Assembly (NCBI RefSeq): GCF_028453695.1
Contig: NC_135772.1
Span: 9,858,001 to 9,922,000 of the forward strand
DNA length: 64,000 nt
Source of the DNA: Augochlora pura
Taxonomy: Eukaryota > Arthropoda > Insecta > Hymenoptera > Halictidae
Direction: 5' to 3'
Both the position numbers and the translations under genes were made by a program. Positions 22,077-34,300 of the stretch are shown piece after piece. Position 1 is the stretch's first letter, and every line of letters starts with the position of its first letter. Under the pieces are notes generated by a model. The model was not told the DNA's origin. It saw only the letters and a program-made list of their open reading frames with translations, and made no database searches.

Positions 22077-24315
22077 ACATCTTCATGAAAAATGAGCACT
22101 GGCAAGAAATCTGGGACACGTGTGCTTATATTGTCCTTGGCATCGCCATAGAAATTTTGATTATAATCTGTGATCGCACAGATATGTTCGTTCCCTATCA
22201 GATATTCTTTCGAGATATTAAAAATGGAAAACTGGATGTGTCTTTTCTCCAGAAAGGACCAATTGAAAAATATGGAAAATTTTCTCCATAACTGAATGTT
22301 TCGCGAAGTTTAAAAGAGATTATTGTAACGAAACAGTTTTAGGCACGCGATCTACCATAGATGTAGTTGCAAAAAGCAAAATTTTCCATTTTTCGATGAA
22401 CGCTGAAATATATCTGACACGTATTTTGTTTTATCGAGAATCGGTCGTGAAGAGGGGATGAAAACAACGACCAAATAGGAACGTGCGGACCATATTTGGT
22501 TGACCATTTCGGAAACTATTGGAAACAAATGGCAAAAAGATCAACCTGCCACGGGCTGTGCAAAATATGTAGATTTAATTGATAAGTTCGGAAAGGCAGG
22601 ATTTTCTGTAACAGAAATCGAGAATCCATGTTCGCATCATTCCGCGACGGATTTGCTACTTCTCGATTTCATCATCGAACTTTAATTTCCAAACAGAAGT
22701 AAGAAAAAGAAAGAAAGAACGAAGTAAAAATAACAGGCATACAGAAAACATTCTGTTCTTCTATTTTTTAACAGTGTATAGACACCAGCTTCAATCGATT
22801 AAACGATCGGTATCAAAAGCTGTGCTTGTCCAGTTCGCTGCCCGACCTTTCGTCACTTTTTCGCGTTCTCCTTTTTGAATTGTAACAAAACCCGCGCGAC
22901 GAATAGAGGAGAAACCAGAAGGAAAAAGAAGAGCGACACGGTAGAATATCCGTTTGACAGAGAACGTTAAGGGACCGCATACATAATTACGTTGATGGGA
23001 CACGAAAGGAGGAAAGAATATCGAGGCTTTAGTTTACCAGTTAGCCATAAAACGTTGGTTGGCCGAGTGTCCTGGCTAGTCGACCACAGTTATTACGAAC
23101 GAATATATGACACGTTGTCGTGGTGTACACCGCCATACGGGCTGATGGTGACAGTTCAATCCGAACTTCGGCGTTCGGTGGTCAGAAATGCCGGCCGCAA
23201 AACCGCACGCGTGATTTCTGCCTCTCTTTGCCCCTACCAAATCATCGCCGTTTCTCGGGCGGCTCTTTTGATAACTTTCTACCGTTTTTTTTTAAACGCG
23301 TTATAAGCATCGTAACCAGAATTCTAACCCCTCGCCTCTATCAGCCAATCAGCTTCGCATTATCCACTTTGCAACCGCGTGCAACTTCGAAACTAAACTA
23401 CGCGTTAAACGTTACGATCGATGGAAAAAATGATTAACTAGAGAAGGAATATTAGCAAATGGAAACCTTCACCGAACTCGTACAGATAGTCGTTCGATTG
23501 GCATATTAATTTGACGGTAGTATAATTCGTTGGACTACGAAATGTTACATTAGGATTTGTAAGGCTCTTCACAACTTTCGCACATCCAGAACAATAATGT
23601 TAAAAAATAATATAATAATAAATTATAAAATGTTCGGAGAAGTATGTATATAAAATTAGGTGAAATGCTTTTAGATGTAGATGAAGATACTATGATAAGA
23701 AAGTTTCATCGTTGCAATGTAATCGAATGATTGCAAACATTGAAAATGTTTTGCGAGATACTAAATCTCGTCAACTGAAGCTGATCATCAAACTATGGTT
23801 TCTACACATTCGTGGCAGAGATGAACGAACAACAATACTGTGAAAAAATTGTTATCTCGCTTTCTATTTACTAGAATCACTAGCAATAAAACTTCCCCAC
23901 TTTCATCTGAATTTCGCCGCAAAACAACTAATGCAAAAATTACATATGTCGTTTTACAACCTAATTCTTTCATCACTTTTTATTAATCTTCTCTCCTTGG
24001 TATTCTCAATTTGATAACGGTATTAGCCCTATGTCTGATAATCTTTCATTTAAGATATATCTTGTACTAGATATAGGCATTACATTTACTATATATTTAT
24101 TACATATAGCAGATTTTTACCTACATACGTAAATACAAATAATAATTATTATTATTATTTTATTTATTTATTATTATAATTGATAGTAATAATGTTGTTA
24201 TTGTTATAAAGATTCTATTATTGTACAATTTACCGACCGTAAGCGTGAAGCATCGATAAACAGACCTGGAGAACGAAGTAGAATCGGATCACTTGCAAAA
24301 CACCCTTGTCTTGCC
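22077..24315. other. Long stretch without supported gene
   Basis: 22.1-22.7 kb has open frames of 61-81 codons that look unremarkable. 22.8-23.4 kb is GC-richer with overlapping frames of about 100 codons on the plus strand. 24.0-24.2 kb is very AT-rich with an (ATT)n-like tract near 24145. No splice, RNA or repeat structure was supportable. Confidence 0.35.
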
Positions 24316-24566
24316 GTAACCCCTTGCCCTATAATAACGAGTCAGACTCGTGACAAAGATTTCACGCAAGATCTACTAAATAGTAATATTATTAATCTCT
24401 TTTAAATCCAAATCAAATTTGATTCTTCTGTTATTGAAGTCCATAGACGAAAGTAAATAAAGACAATAGATGAAACGAAAATTGTTTGGTCCTATTAGGG
24501 AAGATATTAACAATGAATAAGGGCTAATCAACGCAGTGTGAAAGGCATCGTAGTGCAAGGGGTTAA
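24316..24566 (+). mobile_element. 251-bp TTAA MITE, CCCCTTGCACTA family, copy 3
   Basis: The left target has decayed to GTAA (24316-24319); the right TTAA is intact (24563-24566). The right end reads GTGCAAGGGGTTAA. Same orientation and length as the copies at 2829 and 20265, and closest to the latter. Confidence 0.87.
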
Positions 24567-25640
24567 CAATTGCTGTCCCGAAGACTAAGAACTAGCCGAC
24601 ACCTGGGAAAGTCGAGCAATAGTGTCTGTCGCACATCGCAACCGTTGCTTCACGCAAGTGGTGACAGCTTTCATCGTATCTTTCCGAATTGGAGTGGACA
24701 GTGGTGTTGGAGCGTTGTCTAGTCGAGCTAGAGCGCATTCCTGAGCATCGGGATCGAGGAAGAATATTAATTCGTCGGCGGTTTGTGCGATGATCGACGC
24801 GCGTTCACGGAAATCGTTCTCCAGAACGATGAAGAGGAAATGGAAAGCGGACTGGCACCGCAGTTTGCAATTTCCCGCAGGCGTTGTGCGTAGGTGCGCG
24901 ACCGGTTAACAGGTTGGGAGATGAAGTGCGTGAACGAACGAGATTCGGAGAGAGGTGACGCGGAGGCTGATGTGCGGTCGAACAGATTAATATGCGTGAG
25001 GCTCGCACGCTCCAAACCCCCGCAGGCCCTCCTGATCTTCCATCCTTCAGTTTCGCCCACGTACAGCCGCTGCCGCTGCCGCCGCCGCCGCCGCCGCCGC
25101 TGCCGTCGTCCTTTCATTCCTGCTCCCATTTGCGAAACATACAATACGTGCATGAACACGTAGGAACTACGTATGCTCGCGATTGTGCGAGCTACGAGTG
25201 CCCGGGACCGTTTAGTAATTTCTGTCACGAGTCGAGTGTTCCGCACGGAACGTCAACGCGGCCCGTTACTGCAAAACGCCTCTCACTCCTTCCGTTCCCC
25301 CGCGACGCACACCCTCAACAGCGGCCCTCTCTTTCCCTTTCCACCTGGTTGCTTACGTATGCGCCGAGGTGCCGCGCGAATCCGTGGCACGCATCTCTGA
25401 GAAAGTTCGCGGATAAGACTGAATCGAGCGTTCGCTAATTCTATTTGACCCAACCGCCGTCAAACATTTTTCGCGACAACTGACCGCTTCGGATCTCGAC
25501 CGTGTTATCCAACGTGCTACCACTGATTTTGGGTGGTTTCCGAAACTGAGAGAATTTAGATTTTTATTTTTTCACACGCTGGTCACTTTGATCCATCTGG
25601 GTCATTTCTGCATTATGTATTAAAAGTATTAAATGAATAT
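24567..25640. other. GC-rich island with a CCG repeat
   Basis: This CpG-rich stretch carries a (CCG)n tract at about 25066-25110. Open frames of 148-159 codons on both strands overlap the tract. They read as Pro- or Arg-runs, as expected from the repeat rather than from a gene. No consensus splice sites framing an exon were found. It may be a promoter or 5' untranslated region. Confidence 0.4.
25066..25110 (+). repeat. (CCG)n trinucleotide repeat
   Basis: GCCGCTGCCGCTGCCGCCGC followed by further CCG units. It causes the Pro-, Arg- or Ala-rich frames around it. Confidence 0.9.
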
Positions 25641-26640
25641 CGATAATGTTCCGTCCCGAAGGAACAATCACCTGGAGTTTTTGGCGATGGGGTTTATGAC
25701 ACGGACGCGAGGAAGGTTATTTTTGAGAAGAAGACCCTTTTTACATCTGGCGACCAGAAGCATGCTAACTTAATTTCCATCTTGCTCAATAACCATTACG
25801 TGTCATAAATTTAAGATTTCTAAGAGAACTTGCTAATAGCATTTTTGAAGCCCACAGCTGGAACGTGCCGTAAGCCGGGTAATCCGAAAGGTAACGCTAA
25901 TTGAATACGCGACGGTACCGTAACTGTCGAAGGCTGACCTGGACGATTCCCGTAGCACTTTTTAACGACATAAATTACATACATGCAAACATCTTCACGA
26001 CGCGACAAGAGGTTGTCACCAAGTCAACGAAGGCACTGATTGGTATTATACGGCAGTCGGCAAAACCCAGTCGGTGCCCTTCTTATATACCGAAATGCAA
26101 GTTCTCGCGGAAACCCCCCAAAAAGCAACAACGCCCACACCCCCAGACAAATTCTAGTTCGGTGACGATCGAGTCGAACGATTCGTCTTCACATCAGTCT
26201 GCACACATTAGTCAATCAGTCTCCAATCACTCATCAAACATTCTTCGTCAAGTGCTCGTACAATACACAACCTCCAGCAGTGGAGGTTCACATTCGTTCG
26301 TTCACAATCTCCAGCAGTCGAGATACAGTTTCAACTTCCAGTAGTCGAGGAAACATTCAGTCATTTCAACCTCCAGCAGTCGAGGAAACAAACAACATCG
26401 TACGCGCAACCACTGCTCTACCATTTGAATCCGTTACCCAATATTAATTTGGCGGGTAATATATCCGCGACACCGGCATCACGCGTCCTCCAACGGTTCA
26501 ATCTGGGCCTTACAATCCCGGAAGGGTGAAAAAATACCCACGCGTCGATACCCTAGTGCTCGCATCGCAATTCAGATAATATATAATAATTAATTACTTT
26601 TGTAACTCTGTTGAACATCCCAAATTACCGATCAACTATG
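25641..26640 (+). repeat. Repeat-like segment, possible solo LTR or gene remnant
   Basis: From 25651 TGTTCCGTCCCGAAGGAACA forms a partial hairpin. Downstream are many CAGTC/CAATCA-type short motifs (26190-26260). An imperfect tandem array of about 45 bp follows, carrying CCAGCAGTCGAGGAAACA (26270-26390). A 147-codon open frame (25901-26344) covers part of it and is Ser/Gln-rich at its end. Such composition is common in insect LTRs. I could not find paired LTR ends, a primer-binding site or a target duplication, so the class is open. Confidence 0.3.
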
Positions 26641-26738
26641 GCGTAAAATAAAAAGTGTTGTTGAATATAAATGTTAGTTACTGAAAAGTAAAGAACTTGC
26701 TGAAGAGACTTTAATTTGCATAAAAGTCAGTCTAATTA

Positions 26739-27332
26739 TTAACACGTTGAATGCCACGGGGGTCACCGGTGACCGGCACTGAACTTGGCAGTGACGCCAT
26801 GGGGGCCACCGGTGACCGGCGCGCTCAGATTGATGAAAATATATATAATTTAAACAAATGACAATACTTATAATTTTTTTATTATTATCATCGTTGATGT
26901 AGTGGTGTGAAGAAATGGATGCAGTATAAAACATTTGAAATAAACATTTGAAAAACATTTATCTATTGTATATAATATTTCAACATTATATGTATCGNNN
27001 NNNNNNNNNNNNNNNNNNNNNNNNNNNNNNNNNNNNNNNNNNNNNNNNNNNNNNNNNNNNNNNNNNNNNNNNNNNNNNNNNNNNNNNNNNNNNNNNNTAT
27101 GAAAATATATATAATTTAAACAAATGACAATACTTATAATTTTTTTATTATTATCATCGTTGATGTAGTGGTGTGAAGAAATGGATGCAGTATAAAACAT
27201 TTGAAATAAACATTTGAAAAACATTTATCTATTGTATATAATATTTCAACATTATATGTATCGCTAAATGGAAATTTCATCGTGGCGCCACGGACAATCC
27301 CGGTAAAATCGGCGTGGCATTCAACGTGTTAA
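26739..27332 (+). mobile_element. TTAA MITE (TTAACACGTTGAATGCCACG ends) interrupted by an assembly gap
   Basis: The left end TTAACACGTTGAATGCCACG (TTAA at 26739-26742) and the right end CGTGGCATTCAACGTGTTAA (TTAA at 27329-27332) are perfect inverses over 20 bp. Just inside the left end is the palindrome GGTCACCGGTGACC, followed about 45 bp later by a near copy, GGCCACCGGTGACC. The interior contains the 100-N gap with a duplicated 165-bp segment on each side. The real element is probably about 330 bp if the duplication is artificial. Confidence 0.8.
26833..27263 (+). repeat. Identical 165-bp segments flanking a 100-N gap
   Basis: 26833-26997 and 27099-27263 look identical throughout, ending at TATGTATCG. 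Exactly 100 N (26998-27097) lie between them, the usual placeholder for a gap of unknown size. This pattern suggests two contig ends that overlap but were not merged. The alternative is a real recent tandem duplication. Confidence 0.9.
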
Positions 27333-28440
27333 GATCTAGAAACACACTGACCAAGCTCTTCATCGATTCCAGACATTCCCCTAACTACCACAACGAATGA
27401 CCTCTTCCAACTATTAACAGTTCCCACCTTCACCCTTTTCCAAACAGCTATCCAGCGCAAAAGTCGCATTCCTCCAAACTAGATCCCCACTGAAAACAGT
27501 TCAAGTTCCGGCATAAAAGTTCACGCCACGTCACCGCACAACTCTCTCCCATAAACCAGAAGGTACCGCAGTAGAAGACGACAGGATTTCATGAAAACCT
27601 TTATTCTTGTTTCGCAGAATTTTATAAGCAATTCAATTTCCAGGTGGCAACGGTTTCCCGGAAGGTAAACATCGTTCGAGCAGTTCGGCATACGACAGCA
27701 GCCGGGCGCATATTCGCGCAAGCGAAATTTCTCGCGTAAACGCGTGCACCGGTGCATGGAGGCAAGATAATTGCAGGCTACCAGTGCGATGATGTCTGGT
27801 TCGTGTGCAGACATCCGGTTTGATGGTGAATATAAAGGAGTCGCGTGCACGATAAAAGAGAACTCCTCCCTCACCACGCCCAGATCCTTGCAAAGAGATT
27901 CGTACCTCGAGATCCACCCACGTACCACAGAATTCCTCTCTCTCTCTCTCTCTCTATCTATCTCTCTGTCTCTCTGTCTATCGCGTGCGCGCGCGCTTAC
28001 TCTCTCTCTTTATCTCCGTCTCTCTCTTCGGCTGCTGTGCGCCACGTTTCAGCACCGTGGTGAGAGCTCGTCTAGGAGGCGGAGCATCTATTTCTATCCC
28101 CGGCGGGAACGTGGGAGATCGTTAAGCGAGCGGAGGAGTCGCGGCGCGTCGCGACGCTGCAGCAAGACGAGCGGAAAGAGTAGGAGCACGCGTAGGAGTA
28201 ACGCATATAGGTGGGAGAGGCTACGGCAAACGACGACGGAGAAGATTGCCATGGCGTCCTTCCTCTCTATACAGCCTCGCAAGCAATCTCCTCTTCGCCG
28301 GCGAGCTCCATTGCAACCAGCCAGAAATATAGTTTCCACTCGGTACCCGGCAAACAAGAAGAACATACACCATTTCCTTTTCCGCTATCGCTGGCCGACA
28401 CCGCTCGGTGTAACTAGGCGCAGACGCTACTGCAAATAAC
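27333..28440. other. GC-rich stretch with TC and GC repeats, possible promoter
   Basis: 27.9-28.03 kb carries a (TC)n tract with a CGCGTGCGCGCGCG run inside it; on the other strand this is GAGA-rich, as in many insect promoters. An open frame of 222 codons (27771-28439, plus) spans the tract and is mostly Ser/Leu and Arg runs. Inside it, GCCATGGCG at 28248 gives a good initiation context for a 62-codon frame (MASFLSIQPRKQ...) ending at 28439. It resembles nothing I know. I do not call a gene. Confidence 0.35.
27936..28035 (+). repeat. (TC)n tract with GCGC interruption
   Basis: TCTCTCTCTCTCTCTCTCTC followed by TATC/TGTC variants, a CGCGTGCGCGCGCG run and more TC units. Confidence 0.9.
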
Positions 28441-30480
28441 CAGCATTAGCGCCGGAAAATATGATGCCAGCCGCCGAACTAATACCGGAAAAGAGCACGT
28501 GTTTGCTCGCTAGAGACTGTTGACGACTGTTCGATTCTGTTCAGCAATTTACGTTGATTTGCTGGTGTTGATTCAGCCGTGGCTGATTTTTTGGTCAGTT
28601 AAAAAGCTATTCTACTGCGAACGATGTTTCCCTTTAGAACTTTTTCTAAGATCTTTCTGTGAAGAAACTGTAACGGCTTTGCTATCTTATCATTTCTTCA
28701 AGTCGATTTGAATCACAGTTTCGTTGGCAGCGGAGTAGAGTAGAGGATGTCGGTGAAATCGCGTTTTCCTTCCTTGATAACTTACAGAAGAATTTCTTAT
28801 AACACTGTTTCTACAATTGCATCACCGTCGACTTATCTCTATCCAGAAAACACATCTTGTTCCAAATCAGTGCGAATTGATGAAATTGTACTGCACCCAA
28901 AGAGAATTTTATTAAACATTTCTTTATAAAATTAAAATTGATGTGGCATAAAGTTATATACTAAATTGATTTTCAAATGCAATAATAATTATATCTGTTA
29001 AATTATAATAATAAAATAAAATAAAAATTTGTGATTTGAATAAATAAATTACTTATTCGAAATTTGATTAAATATCTTTATGTTAACCTCAAAAAAAAAA
29101 CAAAAACTAAATATATCTACCTAAAAGCGTTTCAAAACGTTACTCCTATTTTCAGACTGATAAATACGTTAAATAAATCAGTATAATTAATTGATTTGTG
29201 TGATTTATGAATTTATATTGTTTTGGAATTATACAGAGATAATATTCAACTTTAACTTCAACGGGATTTTCTATCAAAGAAAACATTTTACAGCGATTCC
29301 TCTTACATTATCACTCAGCCTGCAAACAAAAATGAACAATTTCGGATTCCGGTAGCTACAAAAGCAAACCGTAAACCTCGAATAATCGTATCTCCTTTTC
29401 CCGAGTTGTCTATTTTCGTTTTCAAGCTGGAGAACAATGTGAGAGAAATTACTGTAAATCCTTCCTGTAGCATTTCTGAACGAACTTTGCCCCGGTCTCC
29501 TCCAGCCCTAATTCTTTAAATTATCTCAAATATAATTTCTAAACGTCCATCTTCGTTCGAACAAAAATGTACTTTGGAATTTTAATAGAGATCAAGTGAT
29601 ATTTCGTTCGCAACAACTTTAAAGAGCGTGATCAAATTTAAAAGTCATTTTTCGGCAAACTTCAGACACATTTTTCCCGAAACTGTTTTGAAGCACGAGT
29701 ACAAGATCCCTCGAAAACTATTCAACAGATATTACTGAAACTTTGCGCGCATCTCTGGTACGCGGGTTACGTTTATTTCTGACGGTAAAACTCCAAAAAT
29801 GGTCGCTTTCTCACGGGCTGCAGAAAAATTGATTTCTGGACAACAATTCGAAACGTGCGAAGCAAACGTGTCACATAGAAGCGACTATGCTATTTTAACA
29901 GAATAGAATAAATGCATTTCATAGTAAAGAGTTCAGGATGTTAAAATTTCTACAATATACACGATTTAATAAAGTTTAGTACGATTGTCATTTTATTTCT
30001 ATCTGATTCAATTAGTATTTACTCAAATAACCGTAACGTAGACTAATGAAGCAGGTTACGGTGAAACGACAAAGTGCTGTGCCCCCGACTTACTTTCCGA
30101 CACAATCAGCTTTATATTTATCGAATAAGACGTACTAAATTTTTTTTTACACGAAAATAAACAAAATAAAGAAATGAAAGTGTAAAAGAATGTAACACGT
30201 CTTATACAATGAATATAAAGTGAATTATGATTAAGAGAAAGTTCAACAGGTCATCCTCTAGTAATTCTAGTACCCTAACAGGCTCCCACGACTCTAGTCA
30301 ATACTTTCTACCCTTGATGACAAGCGTTACGCTATACAGTGAATTATAACCATAGACGCGATAACTGAATGAATTTCCTGCATCAATTATTCAATACCGC
30401 ACGTTGCGCTTTATATTATCTACTAATCAGTTATCTCTAATCAATCACAAAGCATCGCCATCGCTAACGCATAACAGAAG
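28441..30480. other. AT-rich stretch, nothing recognised
   Basis: Open frames do not exceed about 63 codons. There are no repeat ends, RNA genes or splice structure that I can support. Confidence 0.45.
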
Positions 30481-31300
30481 CCTTGTTCTTCGCATAACCG
30501 AAGCCCCATTGAAGCAGCCTGCAAATAAAACGCGTATCGATCCGAACAAGTTGTCGATCCACGGTAGTCGCAGAACAATCGCAGGAGAATCCGAGTTCAA
30601 AATAAGACATCGGATCGATCGCCGACAGAAGCGGCAGGAAACGAGAACAAGCACAGTCGTCTGCCGTGTAGCTTCCGCGCAGGATCGAGTTTAGTTGGCG
30701 CGGCAAGGAGTGTACACATATAGGTGACTACGGCAAGAAATACAGGCGTCTAGGTAGAAACCGAGTCCTTTCCATTGCGCAAGGATCCAGGCGGAGGAGT
30801 CTTTATCCAATGCACATGCAGCTCGTATACAGAGCTCCGCCTAGTTGGCTGCAGTTGAGAGGAGGAGGACTCTACGTCTCAGTTATTTTACGGCGTGCAC
30901 CGGCGCCACCAATGCTGAGCTACCTTCGACTCTCCTACTTCTTCTTCCATTCTGGCACCGACTACATGTATATACTGCGGAACGGGAGGAGCGTACTCGA
31001 CGTCGTCGCAGTTGCAGCTGCACCTGCTCTTGTATAATAAATCGTACGTCTTCCTTCACAGCTATCCGCTCCACCTCCTCCCTCCCTCTCCCTCTCCCTC
31101 TCCTCGCTCTCTCCTCGCTCTCTTTCTCTCTCCCTGTCCTTGTCCCTTTCTCCCACGACCCTACCGACCGAAAATAGAAGACAGCGAGTACGCGTGTTAC
31201 TTCGCCCCGCAGATGAAACGAGAAATACCGCTATCGTGGAAACGTTGTTCCGCTTGAAATCGTCGGTACTTTTCCGATTGGAGTGTGCCAAGTATGTCCG
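30481..31300. other. GC-rich island with pyrimidine tract
   Basis: A (TCC/CT)n tract lies at about 31070-31140. Overlapping open frames on both strands (up to 110 codons) follow from the repeat and from low stop density. Promoter-like composition only; no gene could be shown. Confidence 0.35.
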
Positions 31301-34300
31301 AGAATGTTGACCAGTTGGAATTCAATGAACACCCCGGGGGAGGGGGAGGGGGGGGGGGCAGTATACAAGCGGTTCCACTTTAACCCATTATATCCAGCAA
31401 GTACTTCGAGTACTGGTTTTTATCCGGACGGGTTTGTTATCATTTGGCGACATTTTTTCGGAACTTCGCATTCTTCTTCCGAGAATTTAGTTTTTTAGAA
31501 AACTGGAAGATACGACTCAAGTCGCTGTATAGCGGACCAGGCATGTTTGGGATACGAATAGGATTTAGAAGCATTCGACTGATCGATTTTATGCGTTTAT
31601 GATAAAATTGGATAAATTAAGGTCAATTTAGTCTATTTGAAATTATTCAAACAATTAACAGAAGAAGTCTTTGTTCCATTCTTGTTCTGTGCAATTGATA
31701 CACAATTTTTAATTTGCGTGAAGCTCCGCAAGTGAAATAATTATCGATTCTTTGATGTGCTACCAAACGCTATGGAATGCTAGCATTCGAAGATACTACA
31801 TCTAAGAGCAGAAAATTAGAGATCCTTAATGTATGGAGTCTGTTCTTTTCGACTGAAATCGTTATGTCTTTGAAGATATTTCTAGGTTCCACGGGAGGTG
31901 ATTATTTTTTGTATAACCTAGATCCCTGGTGGGACAAAATACTGCAAATTAGTATTAATATAATGATAGTAGTATTCCTCAATGACGATAAAATTGTTGT
32001 CTTGTTGTTTTATTAATTTTAAAGACTGGGAAATGAATACAACAGTATCTTTAAATTTGTCCACAGTTAGCCCTATTGTGTATTTGACACATCCATTTTC
32101 ATCATAGCTAATTAATATTGGAGCCACATATACAAAAAGTTCGAGAAATCGTGTTACAAGTGACAAGTGTCTCCACAGAGTTTTCATATAAAACTCGGCT
32201 GAAAATACAAAATAACATTTTTCATGCGAGGCTACATTTTCGAGAAAATTAGATTTCTTTGTTAGGTATATTTTCGTGCCCTGGAAATGCACGCGTACTA
32301 AACGAATTTTCTAACTTAATTTTGTCGGAAATAGAGCATCTAAAGATGGAGCGTCCCTCGTTGGTTGTACCACGAGTTTCCGAACATTAGATATATGAAT
32401 TAGTTGAACGATACCAAAATGAGCGTCTAAAGTAAAACCAGCACTAGAAAATAAAAATTAAAATGGGTTCAAAATATGATGAATGTTTTAGAAATGTTTA
32501 GAATAATTCAGCTTCAAAACTGGCAACTTCTTGTATTAAGAATAAATATACGACAACTGACATAATTTAAAATCAGTAAATGTTTGCATAACTTTTTGTT
32601 ATACGAATTTACCGAGAAATATGAAAACTTACACTTGCAAATAATTATTATCAAGCAGTTTTGTTACGTACGTTCTACTGCATTCAGTGAACAAAAGAAT
32701 GTCATGTCGAAAATGAAAAACATTCAGCACAGAATATTCTTTTATAAAGTTTGTTTTAAATTAATTAAAACCCTTGATTTAATTAGTATTACTGAAACTT
32801 ACTTTTATAGTAATTTAAAAAACCACCGCTTTCAAACGCAGGAAAAAAAAACACCTTCATTATCAGACAGATTTTCCACTATCCATAAAGGATACAGTTT
32901 CTCTCCATGCATTCATGATTCAATGAAGTTTTTTACTGGCGAGCCACTTCTTCCTACGAGTGATGTTTTCCTTTGGAATTAATTTGCATTCCCATTAAAC
33001 TAAATCCAATATATTCGCCGGTCAGCTTTTTAATAGGAAACGATGTGTGTCCCGAAAATGTATATGTCTCTGCGTAATGTCAAAATGGTGATACTCTCAT
33101 TATGTCAGTGGCTCTTTCCTCGTATAAATATCTACGTTTATTACGCGGGTACAAATATTTGACTTCGAACTGCATTTTAGTGAACCTCAAAAATGCAAAT
33201 TGCATCGCTCTGCATGATCCGCGAGTGCAAGGGGATATGTCGCCACGTGTCAAAGTGCAATTCTTGTTATTTCGTTCGATTATAAAATCCTCTAAATCTT
33301 GAATCATATAATTTTTAAATAATAATCGATAATCTTATTTCAATATTATTATCAAATGTGTCCACCTATATCCTGATCATAAAAAGCTTAGCATATCTGA
33401 TGGCACGAATGATCAGTCGCCAGGCTGCTTGAAAAAAGTCAGCTTGCTAAATTGCAACGCGCGTCCGTGATCGGCGCGATGGACCAAAAAAAAAAACCGA
33501 TGCTCGCAAATTTCGGCGAATTATAAAAAGCGATTGCAACGACACGTAGAGATACCAGCAAATCGATATAGAAATAAAAGAATCAACACCCGATATTCCC
33601 GGCACGGCGCCCGCGGAGAAATTCACCGTGTTACGTTTTCCCTATTACCATTATCGCAAATACCCGCGTGCCGGGGGTATCGACAGCTCATTACGAGGAA
33701 CTTTCCAGCTGTCCGCAGCGAGAAAAGGCGCGTAACGCGAAACTCATTACGATGCGTGAATAACGAGCTGCAGTATAGATTACCGGATTACAAACGAACT
33801 AGAATTATTGAGTTACAAATGACCGGCATTCCATCGACTGCTGTCCAACCACGATCTGTCGGCGGCGAATAACTGATCGCGAAACACTACGCACAGTTTT
33901 TCCATCTTCCTCGTTAATCCTCGGCGTGATTTAGATGAAACGAAATTAAAGGACAAATTTTAATTACGTACAGATATTATCCATAATCGTAAATATTTAG
34001 CAGATTTAAAAAAAAAAGCCAGCGATATTGATGAAATTTTCAAAGCCGGGAAAACATATGAAACATCTCTAGGTGTAGAATTGATAACGAGAATTTCGCG
34101 GAACGAGCGGAAATAATATTTCATTCAATTTTCAACTACACGAAAATTGGAAGATGTTTTCGATTAATGACGGAGAAAAGTACAATGGCAATGATCTGTC
34201 AGAATCAGGTAATTGATGTCTGTACATAAATAATTCAATGCCTGGAAAAATATTTAGTTTTTTAATCCATGAACTCAGAATCAAAATTTGAAATAGCGTA

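Noticed and set aside
20325..24558. Similar 60-codon minus-strand open frames in two of the 251-bp MITEs
   Set aside because: They are similar because the DNA copies are homologous. The frame begins inside the terminal repeat at a non-ATG codon, and copy 1 (2829) has a stop early in it. No sign of selection for protein.
24767..25438. Overlapping 148- and 159-codon frames on both strands
   Set aside because: They overlap a (CCG)n tract. Poly-Pro or poly-Arg translations are by-products of the repeat.
27771..28439. 222-codon open frame
   Set aside because: It is generated by (TC)n and GC-rich DNA with few stops. The translation is Ser/Leu and Arg runs, and no splice or domain evidence supports it.
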